Origin: Actinacidiphila cocklensis
GTDB lineage: Bacteria; Actinomycetota; Actinomycetes; Streptomycetales; Streptomycetaceae
Length of the DNA: 64,000 nt
Direction of reading: 5' to 3'
Assembly (NCBI RefSeq): GCF_907177275.1
Contig: NZ_CAJSLV010000092.1
Span: forward strand, 62,001-126,000
Under the pieces are notes generated by a model. It worked only from the letters and a program-made list of their open reading frames with translations. It was not told the origin of the DNA and did not search any database. The first letter of the stretch is position 1. Each line of letters begins with the position of its first letter. Made by a program: the position numbers and the translations under genes. This document shows positions 25,234-33,082 of this stretch, one piece after another.

Positions 25234-25465
25234 CAAGTCCTCCGGTGTGAAGCACGCTTCGGGTGGGGCGGGGGCGTCGTCCACGCCCAGAGTGAAGGAA
25301 ACTTTCGTCTCGCACAAGGCACATGAAAAAAAGTGTTAGCGGCTCCGGTCCGGCCGTGCCCGACGGCCCCGCGGCGGGTGCCCGGCGCGGGGCCGAACGC
25401 GGCGGAGCCCGGCCCCAGGTGGGGACGGGCTCCCGGGTTCCGCGTCCTGCCGGGGTGGGGCGCGG

Positions 25466-25760
25466 TCAGAGCGTCGCGACGCGGCCGGCGTACCGCTGGG
25501 TCCAGCCGGTGCCGGTGCCGGCGGTGATCACCAGGTCGTAGGAGCCCAGTCGGGTCGGCCGGTCGACGACCGCCGAGCGGCCGCGGGCGACGGTGCAGGT
25601 CCGGGTGCCGCCGAGGTGGCCGTGGGCGGTCAGGGTGCAGCGGACCGCGCGGGTGCCGTCGTTGCGCAGCGTCAGCCGGACCTGCGGCGCCGGTCCCGCG
25701 ACGGGTTCCGCGTCGACGCGCGGGGTTCCGGGGTGCTTCTGCCCCGCGGGGACGAGCCGG
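25466..25760 (-). pseudogene. Phospholipase C, C-terminal domain remnant
   Basis: The minus frame ending at a TGA (25466-25468) encodes about 90 residues without a start: PQVRLTLRNDGTRAVRCTL, then GSYDLVITAG and QRYAGRV. It resembles the final beta-sandwich repeat of bacterial phosphocholine-specific phospholipase C, whose intact homologue lies at 44545-46611 and ends YDITVTSG...RRFAGHV. The catalytic part is missing. The surrounding stretch 25234-25838 holds no other gene. Confidence 0.65.
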
Positions 25761-25838
25761 CATCCCGCGCGGGTGTGGACACTCCTCCCGCACCTCTGGT
25801 ACCCGGGACGCCCCCTCGCCTCCCCCGCCCCGCAGGCC

Positions 25839-27353
25839 CTACGGCCTCGCCAGCAGGCCCTCCATCGCGGCCCGCGGCAGCGACGGGTTGGCGGCGGCCG
25901 CCCGCACCACCTGCCAGTCGGCGTGGCCGAGCAGCTCGGTGACGACCTGTGGCGGCAGCGCGGGGTGGCCGGCGGCGACGTGCCCGGCCCGGGGGTCCGC
26001 CAGGCAGGCCAGCAGCGCGGGGGCCGTCGCGCGCGGGTGGCGGGCGATCTCGCGGAGGGCCTTGCGCACCGGTGGTTCGTGCCGCGCCAGGTAGTCGAGC
26101 AGGGAGGCGGTCGCGTCGGGGTTGCCCGCGACCCCGGCGACGACGTGGGCGCCGTACCGGTCGGCCATGGCGCGCAACTGCGCTTCCGGCAGGCCGGGGT
26201 GGGAGGCGACGGCCGCGACGACCTTCGCGTCCGGGTCGGCGGCCAGCGCGTCGCGGATCCCGGCCGGCAGGTCGCGTCGCCGGGCCGGCAGCATCCGGAC
26301 GGCCGGCTGCGGGTACCGGGCCAGCTCCGTCACCTCGGCGGGGGACGCGGCCGCTATCCGCGGCAGCAGGGTCGCGCCGATCTTCGCGGTGCCGGCCAGC
26401 TCGGTCAGCACGTCGAGCGGTACGCGGGGGTTGTGGGCCAGCCTGCGCCGCACATCGTGGCCGCGGTCGGCGGCCAGTACGCGGATCAGGGCCTCGCCGA
26501 TCGCGGGGTTCTCCGCGAGGTCGGCCCGTATCCCGGGAACGGTGTCCACCGCGAGCCGCTCGTACACCTGCGACGGCAGGTCGGGGCGGGCCGCGAGCGC
26601 CCAGCGCAGGTGCATCGAGGGGTGGTCGGCGAAGCCGGCGGCGACGTCGGCGGGCGTGGCCGGATTCTGCAGCGCGGCATGCCGCATGGCGTGCACGGTC
26701 GACTCGTGCGAGCCGTCGCAGGAGGCGCCCGGCGGCAGGTCGCAGTCGGGCCGCGGGCACTGCCTGTCGTGCACGAACGGCACCTGCTCGCGGTCGCAGA
26801 CCAGGCACCGCGCGGCCGGCGGCAGAGCGCCGCCGATCAGCGCGGCCAGCAGGTCGGGCGGCGTCGCCTCGTTGACTGCCGCCGCCCGCCGGACCTCGGC
26901 GTGCGGGTGCCGCGCAAGTCGCCCCGCCACGTCGGCGGTTGCCCATAGGGCCAGCTCCGCCACGACCCGTATGTCCGCGTCGGCCGCGAGCCGCTCCACC
27001 ACGTCGCCCGGCAGCCCCGCGCAGGCGGCCAGCCTCTCGCGCCGCCCGGCGAGAGGGTCGGCCGCGAGCACCCGCGCCCACTCCGGCCTTCCCCGCCCCG
27101 CGTCGAGCAGGGCGAGCGCGGTGTCCGGCTGCGCCACCGGATCGACGTCGTCGGCACCCAACGTGCCCGCGTACGCCAGCGGTACGCCGCTGCCGGCGAC
27201 CCGCGCCGCCAGCGCGACCGCCTGCGTACGGCTGAGGTCGGCCCGGCGGGCCAGCTCGGCGGCGACGTCGCCGTCCGCGGTTTCGACCAGCCGGTCGAGC
27301 AGTTCGGACGGCAACGCCGCGTTGGCGGCGAGCCCGCACAGCGCAGGATTCAC
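25839..27353 (-). CDS. Leucine-rich-variant (LRV)-like repeat protein with a Cys cluster
   Basis: A 504-residue solenoid of helical repeats with recurring phrases such as LARHPHAEVRRAAA, LAHNPRVPLDVLTELA and VASHPGLPEAQLRAMA, the pattern of LRV/HEAT-like repeats. In the middle (residues 183-212) is a cysteine group C183-x2-C186-x12-C199-x4-C204-x7-C212, read as ARCLVCDREQ and RPDCDLPPG. This could hold zinc or an iron-sulfur cluster; the Azotobacter LRV protein is known to pair such repeats with a 4Fe-4S cluster. No signal peptide, and no partner gene to give a role. Confidence 0.8.
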   Translation of the reverse strand: MNPALCGLAANAALPSELLDRLVETADGDVAAELARRADLSRTQAVALAARVAGSGVPLAYAGTLGADDVDPVAQPDTALALLDAGRGRPEWARVLAADPLAGRRERLAACAGLPGDVVERLAADADIRVVAELALWATADVAGRLARHPHAEVRRAAAVNEATPPDLLAALIGGALPPAARCLVCDREQVPFVHDRQCPRPDCDLPPGASCDGSHESTVHAMRHAALQNPATPADVAAGFADHPSMHLRWALAARPDLPSQVYERLAVDTVPGIRADLAENPAIGEALIRVLAADRGHDVRRRLAHNPRVPLDVLTELAGTAKIGATLLPRIAAASPAEVTELARYPQPAVRMLPARRRDLPAGIRDALAADPDAKVVAAVASHPGLPEAQLRAMADRYGAHVVAGVAGNPDATASLLDYLARHEPPVRKALREIARHPRATAPALLACLADPRAGHVAAGHPALPPQVVTELLGHADWQVVRAAAANPSLPRAAMEGLLARP

Positions 27354-27392
27354 AGGGGAACTGTGCCAGAACCCGGTGGGATCGGGCGGCGT

Positions 27393-27749
27393 CTACCAGG
27401 CGCCGTGGTAGGCAACGCCCAGGGTCAGGGCCGCGACGGCGGTGGCCAGGAAGACGATGCCGCCGACGATGTCGCGGGAGCCCACGCGCAGGTGGGCGAT
27501 GATCGCGCCGACGAAATACAGGATGAGGCCCGCCGCGGCCAGCGTTCCCAGGGCCGGCACGGCGAGGCCGGCGAGGAGCCCCGCGGTGCCCGCGGCCAGC
27601 AGGGAGCCCAGGACCGGGACGTACTTGCGGGGTATGCCCTTCATGTCGGCCTGGGCCTTGGGGTATTCGTGGCCGATGAGATAGGTGACGGCAGCGGCGC
27701 CGTTGAAGACGGCGCCGACGATGACGATCGTGAGGTAGGCGGCGAACAC
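27393..27749 (-). CDS. DoxX-like small membrane protein
   Basis: A 118-residue protein with four hydrophobic helices (AAYLTIVIVGAVFNGAAAV, VLGSLLAAGTAGLLAGLA, LAAAGLILYFVGAIIAHL, VGGIVFLATAVAALTLGV), resembling DoxX-like membrane proteins. The GTG start at 27749 is chosen because GGAGAAA precedes it by a few bases and it begins at the first helix; the frame extends upstream to 27830. It appears monocistronic. Function unknown. Confidence 0.75.
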   Translation of the reverse strand: MFAAYLTIVIVGAVFNGAAAVTYLIGHEYPKAQADMKGIPRKYVPVLGSLLAAGTAGLLAGLAVPALGTLAAAGLILYFVGAIIAHLRVGSRDIVGGIVFLATAVAALTLGVAYHGAW

Positions 27750-27901
27750 GCTTTCTCCGCTTCTGTGAGACGGGGTGCCGTTGGGCACCCCGTTGTGAGA
27801 GCGATAGCCGGCCGGGGGGGTGCCGCTCACCCTAGCGGCCCGCCCCGGGCCGCCTTCGGGGTGGGCATCCGACCTGGTCTCGGGCGCGCCAGGTTGGGCC
27901 G

Positions 27902-28192
27902 ATGCGGCTCCTGCACCTCTCCGACACCCATCTCGACCGGTCGGGCGGCCCCGACGCCGACGGGGCGGACGGCACCGCGGCCCTGCGCTGCCTGCTGGCC
28001 GAACTGGAGCACCTCCAGGGCCTCGACGCGGTCGTGGTCACCGGCGACGTCGCGGACGACGGTTCCCACGAGGCGTACGCACGGGCGCACGAGCTGCTGT
28101 CCGGCTTCGCCGGCCCGCGGGGCGCGGACGTCTTCTACGCGACCGGCAACCACGACGACCGCGCCGCGTTCGGCGCGGTGCGCACGGGCTGA
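27902..28192 (+). pseudogene. Metallophosphoesterase (CpdA-like), truncated after the N-terminal half
   Basis: 96 residues carrying the first three calcineurin-like phosphoesterase motifs: LLHLSDTHLD (DxH), VVVTGDVADDG (GDxxD) and YATGNHDDRAAF (GNHD). It then ends AVRTG-stop. The family is normally about 260-300 residues, and the C-terminal GHxH metal ligands are missing, so it cannot be an active enzyme. The lost half would lie where the minus-strand gene at 28220 now ends. Confidence 0.8.
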
Positions 28193-28219
28193 GCCCGGCG
28201 GCGCGGCCGCGCCGGGCGG

Positions 28220-28465
28220 TCACTCGACGTCGGCCAGGACGCGCTCGATCGTCGCCATCCGCGCCTCTATCCCGGCCAGGGCGGCCTGCGTGGCCTCCTG
28301 GCTCGTGACGGACCGCTCGGCGATCGCGCGGTAGCCGGTGTCCCTGGCCAGTTCGGCCTTCGCGCGCAGGTGGACGCCCACCTGCCGGATCACCGTGACC
28401 AGCACGGCGCCGACGACGGCGAGGACGACGATCTCTTCGATGATCCAACTGGGCATGTGCGTCAC
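28220..28465 (-). CDS. Small single-pass membrane protein with coiled coil
   Basis: An 81-residue protein with an N-terminal membrane helix (IIEEIVVLAVVGAVLVTVI), a basic segment HLRAKAELARD, and a C-terminal amphipathic coiled coil (ALAGIEARMATIERVLADVE). The GTG start overlaps the stop of the ArsR-type gene (GTGA), so the two are coupled; ATG at 28456, 11 bases after AAGGAG, is an alternative. Such proteins resemble phage-shock or YneF-like membrane adapters, but no specific family is recognised. Confidence 0.7.
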   Translation of the reverse strand: MTHMPSWIIEEIVVLAVVGAVLVTVIRQVGVHLRAKAELARDTGYRAIAERSVTSQEATQAALAGIEARMATIERVLADVE

Positions 28466-28809
28466 AGCTCCTTCTTCGCGGCCACGCCGCGTTCCGAGGT
28501 CTCCGCGAGCGTCTCGACCGCGGTGGTCAGCGTCTGCGGTGTGAGGTGCAGCGCGAACGGGCGCACCTCGTAGAACTTCATGGCCTTGCCGTCCTCGGAC
28601 ACCTCGATGCGGGCCGAGACCAGACCGACCGCCTCCAGCCGCTTGAGGTGCACCTGGAGCAGCGCCCTGCTGATCCCCAGGTCGCGCGCGAGCTGGCTCA
28701 CGTAGGTGGGACCGGCCGACAGGGCCGTGAGAACGCGCATCCGGTGCGGGCTGGCAAGCGTGGCCAGCACTCTGACCAGGTCGTCGCCCGTCAGATCCGA
28801 CGTCTCCAT
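28462..28809 (-). CDS. ArsR-type winged-helix regulator
   Basis: A 115-residue HTH protein: LVRVLATLASPHRMRVLTAL, then TYVSQLARDLGISRALLQVH as the recognition helix and the beta-wing around VSEDGKAMKFYEV. No CxC metal site (as in ArsR/SmtB sensors) is visible, so the ligand is unknown. ATG at 28809 follows AGGAGAACGTT, a good Shine-Dalgarno spacing, favouring it over 28824 and 28860. It is the first gene of a two-gene operon with the small membrane protein and has a recognisable promoter with a palindrome in the spacer. Confidence 0.88.
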   Translation of the reverse strand: METSDLTGDDLVRVLATLASPHRMRVLTALSAGPTYVSQLARDLGISRALLQVHLKRLEAVGLVSARIEVSEDGKAMKFYEVRPFALHLTPQTLTTAVETLAETSERGVAAKKEL

Positions 28810-28831
28810 AACGTTCTCCTGCATGTGCAAA

Positions 28832-28860
28832 ACATTATTGGCACGTGCCGGATGTGTCAA
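28832..28860 (-). promoter_or_regulatory. Sigma-70-type promoter with operator palindrome for the arsR-type operon
   Basis: On the minus strand TTGACA (28860-28855) and TAATGT (28837-28832) are separated by exactly 17 bases, close to the vegetative consensus. The spacer contains the perfect 10-bp palindrome GGCACGTGCC (28840-28849), well placed for autorepression. The predicted transcript starts about 15 bases before the ATG at 28809. Confidence 0.75.
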
Positions 28861-28899
28861 TCACCGCTGTGGCGCGTCGGGAGAGGCGGGCCCGGGCGC

Positions 28900-29964
28900 T
28901 CAGCGCCTGGCCACGTAGTAGACGTTGAGGATGTCGCCCTCGACCCGCCGGGTGTGGACGTGGCCGAAGCCCGCCTCAGCGAGCATCCGCCGGGCCGTCT
29001 GCTCGCCCCACGCGGTGCCCAGGCCCTCGCCGCCCTCGCTGAGGGAGACGCTCAGGCAGTAGAAGACGGAGAAGGTGTAGAGCCCGGGGCCGAGCGGGTG
29101 GTCGATGTTCTCCTCAAGGCGGCTGGACGCGGCGATGTCGCCCATCAGGAACACGCCGTCGTCCCGCAGGGCGTCGGCGACGGCGGCGAGGGCGGCGGCG
29201 GGCCGGGCCAGGTCGTGGATGACGTCGAACGCGGTGACCAGGTCGTAGGAGCCGGTCAGCTCGGCGCTGTCGCCGACGCGGAAGTCGGCGTTGCCCAGGC
29301 CCAGTTCCGCGGCCTCGGCGCGTGCCGCGGCGATCCCGTCCTCGGACATGTCCAGGCCGAGGAAGCGGCTCGCGGGGAAGGCCCTGGCCAGGACGTTGAC
29401 CGCGTGGCCCTGCCCGGTGCCGACGTCCAGCACGTCGATGCCCTCGCGCAGCCGCTCGGTCAGGCCGGGCACCAGCGTGACGATCCCGTCGACCAGGGCG
29501 AGGTCGAAGACCTCGCCGGACTCCTCGGCCTGCAGGGCCTGGAAGCGCGGGTACGCCGAGTACGGCACCCCGGCGCCGGTGCGGAACGCCTCCACCACCT
29601 GCTGCTCGACCTCGCCCATCATGCCGAAGTCCTGGGCGATCCTGGCCAGGTTGTCGGGGCCCGCGGTGCGGGTGAGCGAGGCGGCGTGCTCGGTCGGCAG
29701 CACGTACACCGCCCGCTCCGGCCGGTAGTCGACGATCCCGCCGGTCACCATCGCGCCCAGCCATTCGCGGACGTACCGCTCGTCCAGCCCCGCGGCCTCG
29801 GCGATCTCCGCGCTGGTGGCCGGCGCCATGCCGGCCATCGTGTCGAACAGGCCCGTCTGGTGGCCCACGCCGGCCATGAGCCCCAGGCAGGTGTCGTTGA
29901 CCACCTGGATCATGCGGCCCGCGAACTCCTCCTGCTTCGCCGCGTCCAGTTCCGCAACCGACAT
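28900..29964 (-). CDS. SAM-dependent methyltransferase with N-terminal winged-helix domain
   Basis: A 354-residue class I methyltransferase. The N-terminal third (about 15-90) is a winged-helix-like region (TSAEIAEAAGLDERYVREWL). The Rossmann core has motif I VLDVGTGQGHAVN, motif II FLGLDMSEDGIA, and VGDSAELTGSYDLVTAFDVI. The layout is that of O-methyltransferase-like proteins common in actinomycetes with unassigned substrates. The ATG at 29964 lies next to the divergent intergenic region that contains the tRNA. No neighbour hints at a pathway. Confidence 0.88.
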   Translation of the reverse strand: MSVAELDAAKQEEFAGRMIQVVNDTCLGLMAGVGHQTGLFDTMAGMAPATSAEIAEAAGLDERYVREWLGAMVTGGIVDYRPERAVYVLPTEHAASLTRTAGPDNLARIAQDFGMMGEVEQQVVEAFRTGAGVPYSAYPRFQALQAEESGEVFDLALVDGIVTLVPGLTERLREGIDVLDVGTGQGHAVNVLARAFPASRFLGLDMSEDGIAAARAEAAELGLGNADFRVGDSAELTGSYDLVTAFDVIHDLARPAAALAAVADALRDDGVFLMGDIAASSRLEENIDHPLGPGLYTFSVFYCLSVSLSEGGEGLGTAWGEQTARRMLAEAGFGHVHTRRVEGDILNVYYVARR

Positions 29965-30162
29965 CGCTCCTCCTCAGTCCATCGGACCACGGTGGGAGGG
30001 GCGGGGCGCGCTCGGCTCAGGCGGCTCCGGGGCACGCGGCCGGGCCAGGCGGCCCGATGGCGACGGCAGCACTTTCCTCTTCCTCCACGCTACGCCGAGC
30101 GCCCCGGGGCGGCCCCTCGCGGACCGGACCCGCGGGGCGCTGCCCGGCGGCGTGGTGGTGGG

Positions 30163-30237
30163 CGAAGCCGGCCGGATTCGAACCGGCGTCCTCGCGGTTT
30201 TGGAGACCGCGCGCGACGACCTCTGCGCTACGACTTC
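30163..30237 (-). tRNA. trnW: tRNA-Trp (CCA anticodon), unusual sequence
   Basis: The minus strand folds as a cloverleaf: acceptor GAAGTCG/CGGCTTC (7 bp with one G-U), then TA, D arm GCGC-AGAGGTCGTC-GCGC, anticodon arm GCGGT-CTCCAAA-ACCGC with anticodon CCA, variable loop GAGGAC, and T arm GCCGG-TTCGAAT-CCGGC, discriminator G. CCA is not encoded at the 3' end (CCC follows). The acceptor and D arms differ strongly from my recollection of the usual Streptomyces tRNA-Trp, so this may be an accessory copy. The anticodon loop and T-loop consensus are intact. Confidence 0.85.
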
Positions 30238-30328
30238 GCTTGCCCGGGATCGTAGACCGACCGGCCCCGCCGGGGAACGCCGGGACGTGTTGACATCGAT
30301 CACGGGAGCTGATTAGGGTCGCTTTATA

Positions 30329-30345
30329 TTTGCTTTGAAAGCAAA
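30329..30345. promoter_or_regulatory. MarR-type operator upstream of the ddn-hemerythrin gene
   Basis: TTTGCTTTGAAAGCAAA is a 17-bp palindrome (mismatch only at the centre) just upstream of the GGAGG and ATG at 30365. The identical 17 bases occur upstream of marR (35126-35142), so this gene was very probably a target of that regulator. Confidence 0.8.
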
Positions 30346-30364
30346 CTAGCTGGAGGACGCCCTC

Positions 30365-30481
30365 ATGGCCGAGAGCTGGAACGACCGCATCGTCAAGGAA
30401 TTCCGTGCCAACAACGGAAAGGTGGGCGGCATGTTCGAAGGTGCCCCCATGGTGCTGGTGACCACCGCGGGCCGGCGCAGC
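30365..30481 (+). pseudogene. Deazaflavin (F420)-dependent nitroreductase-hemerythrin fusion, 5' part
   Basis: 39 codons (AESWNDRIVKEFRANNGKVG, then FEGAPMVLVTTAGRRS) match the start of Ddn-type F420-dependent nitroreductases, with GGAGG 8 bases before the ATG. The frame is cut exactly at 30481 by the IS21-family element. The remainder continues at 34279. About 60 residues of the nitroreductase middle, including F420-binding parts, are missing between the two halves. Confidence 0.85.
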
Positions 30482-30501
30482 TGGCTTTGTTCACGTGAAG
30501 T
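30482..30501 (+). repeat. Left terminal inverted repeat of the IS21 element
   Basis: TGGCTTTGTTCACGTGAAGT. It matches the reverse complement of the right end at 19 of 20 positions. Confidence 0.85.
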
Positions 30502-30626
30502 GCCGTCAGTTGTTCACGGGTTTGGGAGGCACCCAGATCCACGGTCGGGTGATGTTCACGAGTTTTGACAGCGCTGGGGTACTTGCCAGGGGAGCATCGA
30601 GGTGCTCCTGGTGAAAGGTCCTGGTC

Positions 30627-32273
30627 ATGCCGCAGATGTCGAAGGTCGAGCTGTACGCGGCGATCCGGCGTGATCATCGTGCTGGCATGACGATGCGCGA
30701 GCTTGAGCGCAGGCACAACGTGTCGTGGCGGACGGTGAAGAAGGCCGTGGACTCTGTCTGGCCGGAGCCGCGGAAGAAGCCGCCGCCGCGGCCGACTGCG
30801 CTGGATCCGTACAAGCCGGTGATCGACGAGATGCTGCGGACGGACCTCGATGCGCCGCGCAAGCAGCGCCATACGATCAAGCGGATCTTCCACCGGCTCA
30901 TCGAGGAGCACGGCGCCGAGGTGTCCTACCCGATGGTCCGGCGCTACGTCGCCGACCGGAAGCCGGAGATCCTCACGGCCTCGGGCAAGGCCCCGATGGA
31001 AGCATTCGTGCCGCAGACCCACCTGCCGGGTCACGAGGCGGAGGTCGACTTCGGTGACGTGACCGTGCGCCTGGCCGGCGAGCTGGTGACCTGCTACTTG
31101 TTCTCGCTCCGCTTGTCCTACTCGGGCAAGGCCGTCCACCGGGTCTTTGCCTCTTGCGGCCAGGAAGCCTTCTTCGAAGGGCACGTGCACGCGCTGCGGA
31201 CGCTGGGCGGTGTCCCGCGGAGCAAGATCCGCTACGACAACCTGAAGTCGGCCGTCGCCCAGGTGTTGGGGTTGAGCCGGGCCCGGGTGGAGACAGACCG
31301 GTGGATCGCCTTCCGCTCGCACTTCACCATCGAGAGCTTCTACTGCCGCCCGGGCATCGACGGCGCGCACGAGAAGGGCGGTGTCGAGGGGATGATCGGC
31401 TACTTCCGCCGCAACCACTTCACTCCGGTCCCGGAAGTCGACTCCCTCGCCGAGCTGAACGAGATGGTCGACCAGTGGGACCTGCACGACGGGCACCGCA
31501 GGATCGGTTCCCGGCCGCGGACCGTGGACGAGTATTTCGCGATCGAGCAGCCGCTGCTGCTGCCGCTGCCCCAGGAGCCGTTCGAGACGGGCCGGCTGTT
31601 CACGCCGCGGGTCGACCGTTATAGCCAGATCACTGTCCGCACCAACCGCTACTCGGTCCCGACCCGCCTGATCGGCAAGCGGGTGCGCGTCGTGCTCCAC
31701 GCCTCTCACCTGGTGGTCTACGACAAGAACGTCGAGGTGGCCCGGCACGAGCGGCTGATCGCGAAAGGCGGCTGCCGCCTGGACTTGGACCACTACCTCG
31801 AAGCCCTCATCCGAAAGCCCGGGGCCTTCCCCGGGGCAACGGCCCTGGAACAGGCCCGGTCCGCAGGCAGGTTCACCCCGGTTCATGACGCCTGGTGGGC
31901 CCAGGCCCGCAAGGTCCACGGCGAGCGGGACGGCACCCGGGCGTTGATCGAGGTCCTGCTGCTGAACCGGCACCTCGCCCACGAGCACGTGGTCGCGGGC
32001 CTGGCCGCCGCGCTGCGGGCCGGCGCCCTGACCGCAGACGCAGTCGCCTTGGAGGCACGCAAGGCTGCCCAGGCGGAGGACGAGCCGACCACCGGCGGGT
32101 CCATCCCGGCGGTTGCCGGGCAGCCGCCGGCCACCGTCACCTCGCTGCACGCGTGGCGGCTCGCGCACCTGCCGCCGGACACCCGGCCGCTTCCGTCGGT
32201 GACCCCCTATGACCAACTGCTCCGAAGCCGTCGCACCAGCGACAGCGACCACCGTGAGGGAGAAGCACAGTGA
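30627..32273 (+). CDS. istA: IS21-family transposase IstA
   Basis: A 548-residue transposase. An N-terminal HTH (MTMRELERRHNVSWRTVKKA, residues 21-40) is followed by an rve-type integrase core with the DDE triad D141 (EVDFGD), D204 (YDNLKSA) and E254 (EKGGVEG), and a C-terminal beta-domain around YSQITVRTNRYSVP. Length and motifs are complete, so it is probably active. It ends in a GTGA overlap with istB, as expected for this family. ATG at 30627 gives the full HTH. Confidence 0.96.
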   Translation: MPQMSKVELYAAIRRDHRAGMTMRELERRHNVSWRTVKKAVDSVWPEPRKKPPPRPTALDPYKPVIDEMLRTDLDAPRKQRHTIKRIFHRLIEEHGAEVSYPMVRRYVADRKPEILTASGKAPMEAFVPQTHLPGHEAEVDFGDVTVRLAGELVTCYLFSLRLSYSGKAVHRVFASCGQEAFFEGHVHALRTLGGVPRSKIRYDNLKSAVAQVLGLSRARVETDRWIAFRSHFTIESFYCRPGIDGAHEKGGVEGMIGYFRRNHFTPVPEVDSLAELNEMVDQWDLHDGHRRIGSRPRTVDEYFAIEQPLLLPLPQEPFETGRLFTPRVDRYSQITVRTNRYSVPTRLIGKRVRVVLHASHLVVYDKNVEVARHERLIAKGGCRLDLDHYLEALIRKPGAFPGATALEQARSAGRFTPVHDAWWAQARKVHGERDGTRALIEVLLLNRHLAHEHVVAGLAAALRAGALTADAVALEARKAAQAEDEPTTGGSIPAVAGQPPATVTSLHAWRLAHLPPDTRPLPSVTPYDQLLRSRRTSDSDHREGEAQ

Positions 32274-33070
32274 CCACCCTGCCCCGCCAGCGCGGCTTGA
32301 CCGAGCAGGCAGCCGACGCCGCGATCGACACTGCCTGCCGCCTGCTGCGACTCCCCTCGATCCGCAACGAGTTCAACGAGATCGCCGACCGGGCGGTCAG
32401 GGACCAGATGACCTACCGCGGCTTCCTCGCCGAACTGCTGATGACCGAGTGCGACGACCGGGCCCGGCGCCGCTCGGAACGACGGATCAAAGCAGCCGGC
32501 TTCCCGCGGGAGAAGTCCCTGCGGGCCTTCGACTTCGACGCCAACCCGAACATCGACGCGGCCACCATCCATACCCTGTCCAGCTGCGAATGGATCAAGA
32601 AGAGCCAGCCGCTCTGCCTGATCGGCGACTCCGGCACCGGCAAGTCCCACATGCTCATCGCTCTGGGCACCGAGGCCGCGATGAAGGGCTACCGCGTCCG
32701 CTACACCCTCGCCACCAAGCTGGTGAACGAGCTGGTCGAGGCCGCCGACGAGAAGCAGCTGAACAAAACCATCGCGCGCTATGGCCGCGTCGACCTGCTC
32801 TGCATTGACGAACTCGGCTACATGGAACTCGACCGCCACGGCGCCGAACTCCTCTTCCAGGTCCTGACCGAACGCGAGGAGAAAAACAGCGTCGCCATCG
32901 CCTCCAACGAATCCTTCGGCGGCTGGACCAAGACCTTCACCGACCCCCGCCTGTGCGCGGCCATCGTCGACCGCCTCACCTTCAACGGCACCATCATCGA
33001 GACCGGCACCGACTCCTACCGCCTCGCCTCGACCCGGGCGCGATCCGAAGCACCCGCCCAAACCGGCTGA
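32270..33070 (+). CDS. istB: IS21-family helper ATPase IstB
   Basis: A 266-residue AAA+ protein that assists IstA in target choice and strand transfer. The Walker A motif is GDSGTGKS (119-126), Walker B is LLCIDELGY, and sensor-1 is VAIASNESF. The length is usual for IstB. The GTG start overlaps the istA stop, so the two are translationally coupled. Confidence 0.96.
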   Translation: MTTLPRQRGLTEQAADAAIDTACRLLRLPSIRNEFNEIADRAVRDQMTYRGFLAELLMTECDDRARRRSERRIKAAGFPREKSLRAFDFDANPNIDAATIHTLSSCEWIKKSQPLCLIGDSGTGKSHMLIALGTEAAMKGYRVRYTLATKLVNELVEAADEKQLNKTIARYGRVDLLCIDELGYMELDRHGAELLFQVLTEREEKNSVAIASNESFGGWTKTFTDPRLCAAIVDRLTFNGTIIETGTDSYRLASTRARSEAPAQTG

Positions 33071-33082
33071 CCGCCGCATGGT

